Assembly (NCBI GenBank): GCA_963575745.1
Contig: CAUYUJ010015021.1
Span: 139,501 to 203,500, forward strand
From: Prorocentrum cordatum
Taxonomy: Eukaryota > Sar > Dinophyceae > Prorocentrales > Prorocentraceae
DNA: 64,000 bases
Direction: 5' to 3'
Shown: positions 30,290 through 41,000 of the stretch, piece by piece
Layout of the letters: every line of letters begins with the position of its first letter
Numbering within the stretch: the stretch's first letter is position 1
The notes under the pieces: model-generated
What the model was told of the DNA's origin: nothing
Database searches by the model: none
What the model saw: the letters and a program-made list of their open reading frames with translations, nothing else
Made by a program: the position numbers and the translations under genes

Positions 30290-33200
30290 ATGGAGCCTCC
30301 AGTGAATCGCATAATCAGTTTACACAACCTATCCTTGTGGGGTACGAAGGCCGAGAAGCTTTTTTCCGATCAGGCAGCAGACGTTATCATCATTCCAGAA
30401 TCTCACGTCCTCGAGGATGGCACGAATGACATTCTTGACTTTTTGGCGTTGAACAAGTATGCTGGAGTTGTTTCCCCCGCCTACAGAACTCGAGACAGAG
30501 ACAGGACAGGCGGCATTGTTATGGGCATACGCAGGCACAACCACTTTCGGACATTTCGACACCTCGCCGGCAAAAAGGAAGGTACAATTGGTTTGATAGA
30601 CTTGGCAGACAAGTGGACCCCAGGCCCTCTTTGCTTTCGTGGTGCGGTTGCGCTGGAGTGGAGAACGAAGCATGCATTCATATTGGTCGCGGGCGTATAT
30701 TTGACAGCGTCCGTGGGAGTCTCCAGCGGCATCAACGTGGAGAAGCTGCTCACGGTCTCGGCTCTTTTGGCGAGGTACACTGGCCAGTGGGCGATCTTCG
30801 GCGACTTCGACGCCACGCCCAAGGATATGAGCAGTTGGTCTCAGAAGTGGCCGGCAGATGTATTTTTTCCACCGGGTACTTCGCACGCGTCTACGCGAGG
30901 TACAGGCCACATATTGATTGGTTATTGTATTGCCTCCAAAGACTTCCGAGATTTGTACGTTTCATCGCAGCTCATATTTCCCGAAGGTGGAGACCATTAT
31001 GGGATATCTTTTGGTTTGAAGTTCTCAGCAGAAGCTAACGTGCGCAGAGTTCTGGACCTCCCTCGCCTCTTCCAGCCCCGGCCGCCGAGGCGTCAGGTGG
31101 CCGACCCCGACAGCAAGCGCAGTCGGAAGAAGCTGGAGAGTGAGTCCAAGCAGGCCGCGCTGACAAACACAGGTCTTGAGGGGGCGGGAAAGGAGGACGA
31201 TGATGAATTGATTGTTCCTGAAGGCGAGGATGAGAAAGCTGCGAACTCAGAACCACTCCAGGGCATTCGGGCCCCGTTCCCTGAGGGGGCTCGGAAGTTC
31301 TTGATCAAGGAATTTTTCGACTACGATCAGGAAGCTCTGCAGGTTTTGCGGGGCACCGCTGTCGCAGCTCGTATCGAGGAGAAAGTTGAACCTATTGCAG
31401 ACAGATCAGAATCAACAGATAAATGGGAGTCTACTGATTTGAATCAGTTGTGGGACAGAATCTCGGATAATACGATGGAGAAGAGCGCGTGGTCGTCGCC
31501 GCCTTCCTGGATATCCGAGTCGTTGGCTTTCAAGTACCAACCAGCTTCGTCTACAATGCTTGGGGTCAAATACTGGCATCTTGCATCTTGCATGGAACCG
31601 TATCTTTTGCAGAATTTTAGACATGCCTGAAACTACAGTTTGGCAGTGCTGCGGCCGAGCTAAACCACGTTCCTTCAAGACAATCGCAGTGGCCTTGCCC
31701 AGATCCGCCAGGTCTCATACCGACAGCTCGATTAGATGGCGGTTGCAAGTAGACAGTTGCTTGGGGGAGATGTTGAATATACGACAGCCTCTGAAAAGAA
31801 CGGACATCATCACGGGTAGAGATCGTACGACACCACACAAGCGAATCGATTTCCTGACCAAACACTTACAGCAAGCAGTTGCAGACATGCGCAACGTTGG
31901 CTGGGGTATGGTTCTTTCGGAAGATCGCCCAGCATGGGCGACCAGTCTAGTAAACATTCACAACTTTCACTACGAGGTTTTGGAGATTTTAAAGGACAGC
32001 ACGCGCAATATTGCACAATTGTTTGGCAGGAAGTCGGCATCCGCCTCGTGCAAAGAGTTTCGAGATTGGATTTCAGAGGGCCTCGAGTCGTCCGTCGGCA
32101 GCTTGCATAAGTACGTCAAGCCGAAGGCCAGGACGGGTAACGAGCTGAGGTACAACGACGTGAACGCCACTTCCTTTTGCGAGATGCTTGCAATCAAGCG
32201 CGTTCAATGGCAGGAGAAAGTGACCTCCCCGAGATTTTCACAGACGAAGGTTTTTGGCCTTCTACTGGAGGCACATACCCGTGCTCGAGAGGGCCCCCTG
32301 CCTCGTCTTACGTCAACCGATGTATCCCTTGCCATCGACAGTGTCAACTCGAAGAAGGCTTCAGTAGTTGAACAGATCGGTGGAGCATTTAAGTATTTGC
32401 CGTCTCGAGGAGTGGAGGACCTGGTTCATTTTTTCACTGCTTGTGAGTCCCACGGCACCTGGCCGTGGCAGATTTTGACAGCGCTCTTTGCGTCGTTGCG
32501 CAAAGGGCCCACGACGGACAGGTCGATGGGCCTAGTCCCAGACGCCATCCGCTTGTGGAGCGCAGCTCGCAAAGTGTATCCGACAGAGTGGGTGGGCCAG
32601 GTAGCAGGTAAATGGGATAAGGGAGTCAGAGGTTTTTCTCGTCTTAGGGTCGGCTTGCTCCGAGCGTTCATGGGCGAGTCAGTGGGCGCAGGCCCTGGCC
32701 ATGCCATCTCTTCTGCGCTTCTATGGGGCGACGACGCCTTTTACGACTCGCTCGAATTCGACGGACTCTTTGAGCAAGGCCCCGAGAAGCAGTTTCCCCC
32801 GCATGTGCTCGTCTTGGAAGGCCCGGTGCATCTGACTTTTAAAATTTTCCTATAGAATCGCAGTTTCTCGGGGCCCGTGCAGCCCACCAAGAGTATCATC
32901 GCAGGAGCCCGTCGAGGTCTGGGTTTTGGAAGATTGTATTTGTAATATGTCCTGGAGTTCGTTTGCAATAAATGCTCGCCAGCTGTGGAGGTATCTTCTT
33001 GGGCTGACGATATTACCCAGAGTTGCTACGGTTCGATTAAGTTCGTGACCCATGCTTTAGTCCGACTCTGCCATACAGCTCACCTGACCATATCATCCAA
33101 GTCAAAGATAGTCTGCAGCAACCCTCGAGTGGCCCGCGAAGTTGCCCGCAAGTTAGCGCAACAGAATATGCGCATTACTGTTGGGCAAAAGGTGGTGGAT

Positions 33201-35350
33201 TTGGGGGTGGGTAGAGGTCGGGATATGAGAGCTAGACCTAAAGCTGCAATGCGTCGTCGGCAAGCGTGGCAACAAGTGGGAGCAGCAGGAATGTTCGCAG
33301 CTACGGGTCGTCGTGGTCGTACAGCAGCTCGTCGAGTAGTCCAGCAAGGTAGCTCGGCTAAAGTAAGTTACGATGCGGCCGTCTATGGAGTGCCACCGTC
33401 TTCAGTGCAGGCCTGGCGGCGAGCGCTGGGCAAGACTCTTCCCAGCACGTTTAGAGGCCATTGCCTGGACACGTTGCTGCAGATCGAGCTGGGCGACAAG
33501 GATCATGCAGCGGCACAGGTTTGGAGATCCTTAGATTCTTGGCTGACTATTACCACATCAGGAGCTCGAGCTCGCGCTCTTGCCCTTCGAGATTGGGGCG
33601 CCCATCTCGCTCGAGCTCGATCTCGACCGCAGCGTCATTGGGGGAGAGTTACTGGGCCCACGAGGGCCATCATCAATACTCTCTTGGACCCCAAGTGGGA
33701 TCCCACGGGGCCGTGGGACTGGACTTCGGACCAAGGGGGGCAGTTTTTGGCGACGGAGGGGATACTGGAATCAAAGGTTTTCGACGTAAGCGATCTCAAG
33801 CGGGAGTTCGCCAGTTCTGCCGGGAGGAGGATATGGAGGAAAGCGGCAAACCATCACGAGAGCGAGGACGTAGCAGCAGGAGTATACCTCGAATCTACAC
33901 GCAGACAGTTGAAGGCTGCTAGAGCAGCCTACCAGTACGCGTGTGCAGGATCTCTGCTCACTGTTTCCACGGGAGGCCAGTGGCCTCGCACCCGCATCAA
34001 GCAAGTTTGTCAATTGCCTGATGATTATTCAGAGCTGTGTGACAGATGTGGGGAGGAGAATGAGAATAACTTTCATAAGGTATGGGGATGTAGATGCAAC
34101 AAGGAGCTGCCCGCGGTCATATCCACCGATTTTCTGCTGCCTCGCGCTTACACACAGCACGAGGCCCAGCCGTCCTTATGGCTGAGAGGCGTCGCGCCTG
34201 CTGCTTGGACATCAGTGACCCCTCCACCGCTCGAGGAAGACGCCGAGTTCTACGCGCATGGCGAATTTCCAGTCTCCTCCTGCATCTTGGTTGGAGCGGG
34301 CGGCGCGTCTGGCGGGAAGCATGCGTCATCCGATCTTGTTCGGGGAGTTGCTTGGGCCTACATAGTGTTCAGGCAGTTCGGCATCTCCGAGCTGGAGCCA
34401 CGACTTGAAGTGGCCAGACAAGTTGCAGGAGCAGTCTGGAACGAGCAGACTATAAATCACGGGGAGTTGTTGGCATTCTTGAGATTCCTGGAGGACTCCC
34501 CTGTGGGCCCTTACCTGATCTACGTCACAGACAATTCGTATGTTTCCCACGGTTTCCTGAAGGTTAAGCACAGCATGTTCCCAGATACTTACAACAACGA
34601 GTGGAAGAGAGCCCGAGCGGCCGTCGATCGACGGTCATTCAGTGTCATGAAGATTGAATCGCATATGTCTGCTGAGAGAGCCGCTCTGAAAGGCACGAAC
34701 GTTTTTGCGTTTGTTGGTAATTATCTAGCGGACAAGCTCGCAGACGATGTAGTAGGTAGGCATCAGTTATCCCCAGGAGAGGTCGAAGCTGTTGAGCTCG
34801 GCCTCGCCCTGTCTAAGAGTATTCGGAACAGAACCACCGACGTTTTCCGAAGTAGGTATGCCGAGCAGTCTCAGGATGTGGGCCCGGGATGCCGCGACGG
34901 CCTCGGCCGAAGCCGAAGCCGAGACCCAAGGCCCCTGGTCCCAAGCCGATCCTCGGCCCAAAGATGGCCAAGCTCATGGCTGACAGCAGCCATGAGATGC
35001 AGTCCGTTGAAGCAGGTAATAGATTTCAATGCGTTAAGTGTTTGTCGGTGGTCTCGATCAGTTCACACGGGGCAACGCCCTCACAATAATTTCTGAGAGC
35101 CCCCCATGTACCCGCCGAGCCCTGGTCTGGACCTGTCCACGGCGTGAAATCTGTGCGCGGGGCGTTCCTCAGGGCCTCTTTCCTGCACCCGTCGCACGAG
35201 ATGGTGGTCACACAGAGAGGAACCTTCCTGTGCCTGAGTTGCGGGTCCCACGCCACCCGCAGCAGTCAGAACTTGTTAAAGGAGTGCCAGTCGCGCACTC
35301 CCTCTGGTCAGAATTTTCTGGACAAGAAATTCATGAAGGGCCTAGTTTGA
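30290..35350 (+). pseudogene. LINE B ORF2: endonuclease, reverse transcriptase, RNase H-like domain, CxxC C-terminus
   Basis: The endonuclease spans about 30310-31040: ISLHNLSLWG, IIIPESHV (catalytic Glu), RTGGIVMG, AIFGDFDATP (GDxN motif with Asp for Asn), HILIGY (expected Asp is Gly), GGDHYG. RT follows: WPWQILTALFASLRKG (fingers) near 32460; WGDDAFYDSL at 32724-32753 (motif A, with Gly where the catalytic Asp is expected); PVQPTKS (motif B-like); SSWADDITQ with ADD at 33003-33011 (motif C). The RNase H-like part at about 34280-34760 has GAGGASGG (first Asp is Gly), NHGELLAFL, YVTDNSYV and GNYLADKLAD. CVKC (about 35031) and CLSCGSHA (about 35229) close the protein. Lesions: frameshift near 31610, TAG 32853, TAA 32943, frameshift near 34880, stop 35087. 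Confidence 0.8.
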
Positions 35351-35421
35351 GGCCCGCGCTCTACCCTCCCACAATGGAAGGCCGCTGGTTTTTGGAATCT
35401 GACCACTGGTCATCGGAACGG

Positions 35422-35437
35422 TCCTTCCTCCTCGCCC
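35422..35437. repeat. LINE B target-site duplication, 3' copy
   Basis: TCCTTCCTCCTCGCCC, identical to 28861-28876. It starts 71 nt after the last codon of ORF2. Confidence 0.7.
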
Positions 35438-35575
35438 TTCCTCCTCCTCGCCCTCCTCTCCCCTCCTCGCCCTTCTCTCCTCGCCCTTCCTCCTCCTCGC
35501 CTTCGTTCCTCCTGCCCCATCGCCCTCGTCCTCTCCCTCCTCCTCGCCCTCCTCCTCCTGCTCCGCCCGACAGCA
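35438..35575. repeat. TCCTCGCC-type low-complexity tract
   Basis: TTCCTCCTCCTCGCCC units. It is the continuation of the tract that ends at 28876, split by LINE B. Confidence 0.8.
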
Positions 35576-36415
35576 AGAACGCCGCGGCTGTTGCCGCCTC
35601 GCATCGCGCCCTGAGGCTCCCTCCGTGCCTCGTCGGCGGCGCTGGGCCGCGCAGGCGCTGATGACAAGAGACGAGCCCTCCCCCAAGCTCGTCGTTTCTG
35701 TCGGAGGCGGAGGGCCTGCTGGCCCTGCCAGGGTTGGCCCGCTTTCTGCCTCCCCTGCCTCTGTCTCGGCCTCGCGCCCCGCCCGAATGCCGCAGATCGG
35801 ACGTCCAGGTGTCGCCCGCGGAAGGTTCGACGACACGGATCGATGGGCTACAGTGCCTCCCTGCGTGGGAGCCGTCGCTGGCTGGTTGGCGCGCGAAGCG
35901 CGGTGGCGAAGCGCGGTGGAGCCACGGAGGTCGGCGTGGTGTGCCCGCCTCCCTCCTCCCTTCCTTCGGGTTTTCTTTTTTTCTTTTTTTGGCCTTCTCG
36001 TCCACGCCGGCCGAATGGCGCTTGGCGGGCGTTGGGTCTATGGTAATCGATCGTGCGGATCTGCCTCCCTTTCTTTTAGGATTGCCGTTTGTATCGATGC
36101 ATGTTCGTTCTAAGACTTGTGTGCTGGCTCTCGCCATGCCCGCCAGGAGTTCGGCGCCATGAGTGTCGTTCCGCTCTGGGGGTTTCTGTGTGGGTACCTT
36201 GTTCCAGAGGCGGCCCACGCACTCGTGAGTGGTCTACGTGGGTGTTTGTATCTCTCCTTCTCCCCTCTTTCCTGCCCCTTTGGCCACCCTCAGCCCTTCC
36301 TCCCTCTCCCCTATGCATCGAAACGCCAGGGGAGTCATTTTCATGGATAGCTCATGGTGTCTGTGTTGTCTCCCAGGCCAGGGTTCTCTGACCGAGTTGG
36401 GAAGAGTGGCGACCG
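35576..36415. other. Unassigned sequence
   Basis: A forward frame at 35625-36113 and reverse frames are open but carry no recognisable domain. I see no convincing splice sites. Nothing else identified. Confidence 0.3.
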
Positions 36416-36418
36416 AAC

Positions 36419-36479
36419 AACACACACACACACACACACACACACGCACGCACATACAGACACACGCACACACACACCC
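36419..36479. repeat. (CA)n microsatellite
   Basis: About 28 bp of pure CA followed by interrupted ACACGCACA units. Confidence 0.95.
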
Positions 36480-36654
36480 ATAGGAGGGTCGGAGAGAGAA
36501 GGACTGGCTATATAGGTATGGGTGCGGGCTGTTGGACCCGGACCCCAGTGGAGGCTCCGGTTCGAGCGAGGACGCCCATCCGACAACACGCGCCCATAGC
36601 CCCATCCGTCCCCCCGATGGGTATGGGTGCGTGCTGTTCGTCAAGAGAGGAAAG

Positions 36655-36780
36655 AGAAAACAGGGGTTACGACATCTGCCGCGTGCAGATGGTTTCGGTT
36701 CCGCTGCCAGGCGGTCTCCTCGATGCGTCGTCGCCTCTCTCGCAGGGAGGCGGTGTGACATTTGCTACGTACGTGACTTG
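36655..36780 (+). repeat. Dispersed repeat family R2, copy 2 (partial)
   Basis: GGGGTTACGACATCTGCCGC, GTGCAGATGGTTTCGG, TTCCGCTGCCAGGCGG, TCTCCTCGATGCGTCG. Corresponds to the first two thirds of R2 at 10556-10715. Confidence 0.55.
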
Positions 36781-36879
36781 GTTCGTCAAGCTCCACTTTA
36801 TTACCCTGGATGGGACAAGAATCGCCCCCCCCAATGAAACCGCTGGGGGGGTGGGCACGTGCTGTCGGCACGGGTGGAA

Positions 36880-37450
36880 GGGGGGCTTGGAGGAGGAGGA
36901 GGAGGAGGAGGAGGAGGAGGAGGAGGAGGGGGAGGACGAGGGGGTGGGACTGGGCAAGCTCAGTCGGGAGGTGGATTCCCCCCATTGATAGATACCCCAC
37001 CCAGGGTGCCCGAGTCCCACAGCATGCTGTGCACGATCCACTGCGCGGGGGGGGGGGGCGCTCCCGGCCCCGAGACAGCATGGGGGGCGAGCGTGCGCGG
37101 ATGGGGGACGGTGGGAGGCCTTGGACGACCAGACCGTGGTGCCACGCGAGGCACGGTCCGCCTCGTCTGTCTCGATTGCCGCCGCCCCCTGTTCTGCGGT
37201 GGTGGGGAAGAGGGGGAGGGGGAGGAGGCGGAGAAGGGAGGAGGGAGAAGGAAGAGGAGGAGGAGGAGGAGGAGGAGGTAGGAGGAAGAGGAGAGGAGGA
37301 GGAGGAGGCGGTGTACGAGGGAGGAAGGGAGGAGGAGGAGGCGGACGAGGAGGAGGAGGAGGAGGAGGAGGAGGAGGAGGAGGAGGAGGAGGGAGGAGGG
37401 GGAGGGAGGAGGAGGGGGAGGAGGAGGAGGAGGAGAAGAGCAACAGGGTA
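36880..37450. repeat. Two GGA tracts with a G-rich spacer
   Basis: (GGA)n at 36888-36935 and a longer interrupted GGA/GGC tract at 37200-37440. The spacer has a G run at 37048-37058 and no gene. Long antisense Pro/Ser/Leu frames are shadows. Confidence 0.8.
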
Positions 37451-37742
37451 GCGAGCATCTTTCTGAGCGGAGACATCGATTATCCTGTTGAGGCGCGCTG
37501 TAGCTGGGTCGCGTTGATCCCACGAACGACAGTTCATCGGACACGTGTTTCTGAACCCTCTATGTCCAGCTATAGAGTAGGTATGAGGTCGAGGTCGGTT
37601 CGGCGAGGGCACCTCTCCTTCGTGGTTGTTGGATGTGGGTGCTCTCGATTGTTCTTCAGTTTGGCCGGTGGAGGGTCTCATTTTGCTTGAGCGATGCTTT
37701 TCTGTCCCAAGTCTGGTCGTACTCACCGTGTTTCTGAGAACG
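37451..37742. other. Short unique stretch before the gap
   Basis: No feature recognised. TATAGAGTAGGTATGAGGTC and GGTCGGTTCGGCGAGGGCAC (about 37572-37612) resemble 16168-16197 (TATAAGATCGAGG, CCGGTTCGGGGAGGGCACCC), a weak dispersed repeat. Confidence 0.3.
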
Positions 37743-37842
37743 NNNNNNNNNNNNNNNNNNNNNNNNNNNNNNNNNNNNNNNNNNNNNNNNNNNNNNNNNN
37801 NNNNNNNNNNNNNNNNNNNNNNNNNNNNNNNNNNNNNNNNNN
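37743..37842. other. Assembly gap (100 N)
   Basis: Exactly 100 N, the usual placeholder for a gap of unknown size. A GGA tract abuts its right edge. Frames that cross it are not interpretable. Confidence 1.
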
Positions 37843-37937
37843 GAGGAGGAGGAGGAGGAGGAGGGGGAGGAGGAGGAGGAGGAGGAGGAGGAGGAGGAGG
37901 AGGAGGGAGAGGAGGAGTAGGAGGAGGAGGAGGAAGG
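37843..37937. repeat. (GGA)n microsatellite at the gap edge
   Basis: GAGGAGGAGG from the first base after the gap. The gap probably reflects this repeat. Confidence 0.9.
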
Positions 37938-38062
37938 GCGTGGAATATTCCCAACCCTCCTTGGTTGGGCATTCGTTTTGAATAGAGCAGTGTGGTCTCC
38001 ATTCCTTCCTTCCGTCCTCCTCCCTCCCTCCCTCCCTGCCTCTTCCTGTCTTGCCTGCGGGG

Positions 38063-39378
38063 GGCTGCGATCTGTGAAACTGTCGCCATTTTCGAGGCCT
38101 GCTGGGGGGCCCAGCACAGTGAGGGCCACGCGCGGATTCAAATTAGACCTCGCCATCCCTGGGGGGGTTGCGATCTGTGAAACCGTCGCCATTTTCGAGG
38201 CCTGCTGGGGGGCTCAGCGCAGTGAGGGCGACTCGCAGATTCAAATTAGACCTCGCCATCCCTGGGGGGGCTGCGATCTGTGAAACTGTCGCAATTTTCG
38301 AGGCCTGCTGGGGGGCTTAGCACAGTGAGGGCGACGCGCATATTCAAATTTGACCTCATCATCCCTGGGGGGCTGCGATCTGTGAAACTGTCGCTATTTT
38401 CGAGGCCTGCTGGGGGGGGCCAGCACAGTGAGGGCGACGCGCAGATTCAATTAGACCTCGCCATCCCTGGGGGGGCTGCGATCTGTGAAACTGTAGCCAC
38501 GTTCGAGGCCTGCTGGGGGGCCCAGCACAGTGAGGGCGACGCGCAGCTTCAAATTAGACCTCGCCATCCCTGGGGGGTTGCGATCTGTGAAACTGCCGCA
38601 ATGTTCGAGGCCTGCTGGGGGGGGCCAGCACAGTGAGGGCGACGCGCAGATTCAAATTAGACCTCGCCATCCCTGGGGGGCTGCGATCTGTGAAACTGTC
38701 GCCATTTTCGAGGCCTGCTGGGGGGCCCAGCACAGTGAGGGCGACGCGCAGATTCAAATTAGACCTCGCCATCCCTGGGGGCTGCGATCTGTGAAACTGT
38801 CGCCATTTTCGAGGCCTGCTGGGGGGCCCAGCACAGTGAGGGCGACGCGCAGATTCAAATTAGACCTCGCCATCCCTGGGGGGCTGCGATCAGTGAAACT
38901 GCCGCCATTTTCGAGGCCTGCTGGGGGGCCCAGCACAGTGAGGGCGACGCGCGGATTCAAAAAAGACCTCGCCATCCCTGGGGGGCTGCGATCAGTGAAA
39001 CTGCCGCCATTTTCGAGGCCTGCTCGGGGGCCCAGCACAGTGAGCGCCACGCGCGGGTTCAAATTTGACATCGCCATCTCTGGGGGGGGCTGCGATCTGT
39101 GAAGCCGTCGCCACTTTCGAGGCCTGCTGGGGGGCCCTGCACAGTGAGGGCGACGGGCGGACCCAAATTAGACCTCGCCATCCCTGGGGGGCTGCGATAT
39201 GTGAAACTGTCGCTATTTTCGAGGCCTGCTGGGGGGGGCCAGCACAGTGACGCCACGCGCGGACACAAATTAGACCTCGCCATCCCTGGGGGGCTGCGAT
39301 CAGTGAAACTGTCGCCACTTTCGAGGCCTGCTGGGGGGCCCAGCACAGTGACGCCACGGGCAGATTCAAATTAGACCT
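38063..39378. repeat. Satellite, ~103-bp unit, 13 copies
   Basis: Unit: GCTGCGATCTGTGAAACTGT, CGCCATTTTCGAGGCCTGCT, GGGGGGCCCAGCACAGTGAG, GGCGACGCGCAGATTCAAAT, TAGACCTCGCCATCCCTGGG. Unit starts near 38065, 38169, 38271, 38374, 38478, 38579, 38682, 38784, 38886, 38988, 39090, 39195 and 39297. Copies are about 90-97% alike, with length change mainly in the G run. Since 103 is not a multiple of three, each unit rotates the frame. The resulting long open frames on both strands are repeat translations. Confidence 0.95.
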
Positions 39379-39422
39379 TGTCTCCGCTCGGTGCGTTTTG
39401 CCGCGTGGCGAGCGGAGTGTGG

Positions 39423-39590
39423 TGGGCTTGTTTTCCACCGCCACCGAAGCAGGAGGGGGCAGGGTTCCTCCTCCTCCTCCTCCTCCTCCTCCTCCTCCTC
39501 CTCCTCCTCCTCCTCTTGGTCCTCCTCATCCTCCGCCTCCTTCCCCCCTCCAACTTATGGTGGTGGCGGTGGAAAGCGGGCCCATGAGAG
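39423..39590. mobile_element. Microsatellite-carrying foldback, copy 3 (TCC-filled)
   Basis: The left terminus GTGGGCTTGTTTTCCACCGC, CACCGAAGCAGGAGGGGG pairs with the right terminus CCCCCCTCCAACTTATGG, TGGTGGCGGTGGAAAGCGGG, CCCATGAG. About 75 bp of TCC triplets lie between. It sits immediately after the 103-bp satellite and inside the GTTGCCGCG repeat field. Confidence 0.6.
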
Positions 39591-39594
39591 TGGG

Positions 39595-40115
39595 ATCGCA
39601 TGTGGTCTGTTCCGCGCGTTGCCTTGCGGCGGGCCGAGCAGAATGCTATGCGTTCGCTTTCCAGGGCGTTGCCGCGTGGCGGGCAGAGAAGAAGACCATC
39701 GCTTCCGCCCCCCTGTGTTGCCGCACGGAAGATCGGGTGGGATAGTACGATTTCCACCGCATGCGTTGCCGCGCGGCGAGCGGGGTGGCGACGGGTTGAG
39801 TAGAATGTTATGTTTGTATCCGCAGTCTCGCGTTGCTGCGTGGCGAGTAGAGTGGAGTAGTTGTTGTTCCGTTCGTTGCGTGGCCGCGCGGCGAGCAGAG
39901 TCGATTCGTATGGCGTTCGCCCCCCAGGCGTTGCTACGCGACGGGCGAAGCACACTGCCATTTATTTGCGGCCTGTCGCGTTGGCTGCGCGAAAAGTGCA
40001 GTGGAACCGTATGTTGTCTACCCCCTTGCGTTGCCGCTTGGCGAGTACAATGCCGCATTTCTGCTGCACCCCCTCTGCCCCAAGTCGGTGCCGCGTGACG
40101 GGCACGGTTGATATC
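39595..40115. repeat. GTTGCCGCG(T/C)GGCGAG degenerate repeat field, part 1
   Basis: Loosely spaced (about 45-65 bp) copies of CGTTGCCGCGTGGCGAG, followed by AGAGT or AGAAT words. Examples lie near 39612, 39670, 39765, 39828, 39875, 39930 and 40030. Unit length varies too much for a simple satellite. Confidence 0.65.
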
Positions 40116-40480
40116 GATGACTTGCGAAATATCCCAAGCCTGCTTGACGGATTCATGAAGAATCCGACGATGTTCTACGCATGAGGTTTCACATTGGGCC
40201 CCTTGAAATCCGTGTGGATCGAGGTTTTGGTGGCACTTGGCGCAAATGTGGGGGAAAGTGAAGAGGGGGCGCTTTCGGGTTGGGGAGGTCCAAAGGGAGA
40301 GGGGTGACGGAGACAGGGGCCGATCGTCGATTCCCCGCGGTGTTCCGGGAGTGCTTGGCCAGGCGGAGCTCACAGAATATTGGGGGGAAGAGTTCGGCGT
40401 AGGGGCAGGGTGACATTGAGTGGGGCATGTTGAGGGAGGTTCGAAAGGGCGAGGAGAGAAATCGTACTGGAGGAGTGCGC
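40116..40480. repeat. G-rich block duplicated at 41000-41330
   Basis: GAGAGGGGTGACGGAGACAG, ATCGTCGATTCCCCGCGG, GCTTGGCC and TGTTGAGGGAGGTT appear in the same order at about 41195-41310. The two blocks separate the three parts of the GTTGCCGCG field, giving a higher-order duplication of about 0.85 kb. Confidence 0.55.
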
Positions 40481-40489
40481 CTACCCCTT

Positions 40490-41000
40490 CTTTCGCACGC
40501 GTGGCGAGTAGATAATAGTCTTGTTTGGTGTGCTTGCCCTCGTTGCTGCGTGACGGGTCGAGCCAAGTAGTCGTTTACGCCTTTCCCTTGCGCTGCCACG
40601 CAGCAAGTGGTGGAACATAATATTGTTTGCGCCCTCTGCGAAGCTACACGGAGAGTCGAGTAGAACAGTATTTGTTCGCCTCCTCCCCAGGTTTTCCCGA
40701 GTGACGGGCAGAGCAAATTGCTATGTCTTTTTCCGCCTTGCATTGCCGTGCGGCGAGTTGAGTGAAACAGCATGTTGCTTGCTCTACGCTGCCGCGCGGC
40801 GAGTGAATAAAATGGTATTCGGTTCTCCCCCAGGCCTTGCCAAGTGAAGGGTAGAGTACAATGTTGCTTGTTTGCACCCCCCCCCTGCGCTGCCACATGG
40901 CGAGTGCAGCACAGTAGTATAGTTTCCGCCGCCTCGCGCTGGCACGCGGCGGGTCGACGTGTTTTGTTCGCCACCGAGGCGTTGCCGTGTGAAGGGCGGG
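40490..41000. repeat. GTTGCCGCG degenerate repeat field, part 2
   Basis: Copies such as CGTTGCTGCGTGACGGGTCG, GCTGCCACGCAGCAAGTGG, GCATTGCCGTGCGGCGAGTT, CGCTGCCGCGCGGCGAGTG, GCGTTGCCGTGTGAAGGGCG at spacings of 55-70 bp. Confidence 0.65.

Larger units (their letters stand above)
28877..35421 (+). mobile_element. LINE B: spliced-leader-headed non-LTR retrotransposon, full length
   Basis: 6,545 bp from an exact DinoSL to the 3' TSD. Layout: leader (22 nt), 137 nt, ORF1 (29036-30252), 37 nt, ORF2 (30290-35350), 71-nt 3' tail without an evident poly-A. There are only about seven disabling lesions over 6.1 kb of coding sequence, so it is much younger than A. Related to LINE C by the same endonuclease (PESH/PELH), RT and RNase H-like signatures. 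It inserted into a (TCCTCGCC)-type tract. Confidence 0.85.

Noticed and set aside
38063-39378. Repeat protein with 34-residue units
   Set aside because: The unit is about 103 bp, so the frame is not kept from unit to unit. The apparent repeats arise from frame rotation through a satellite.
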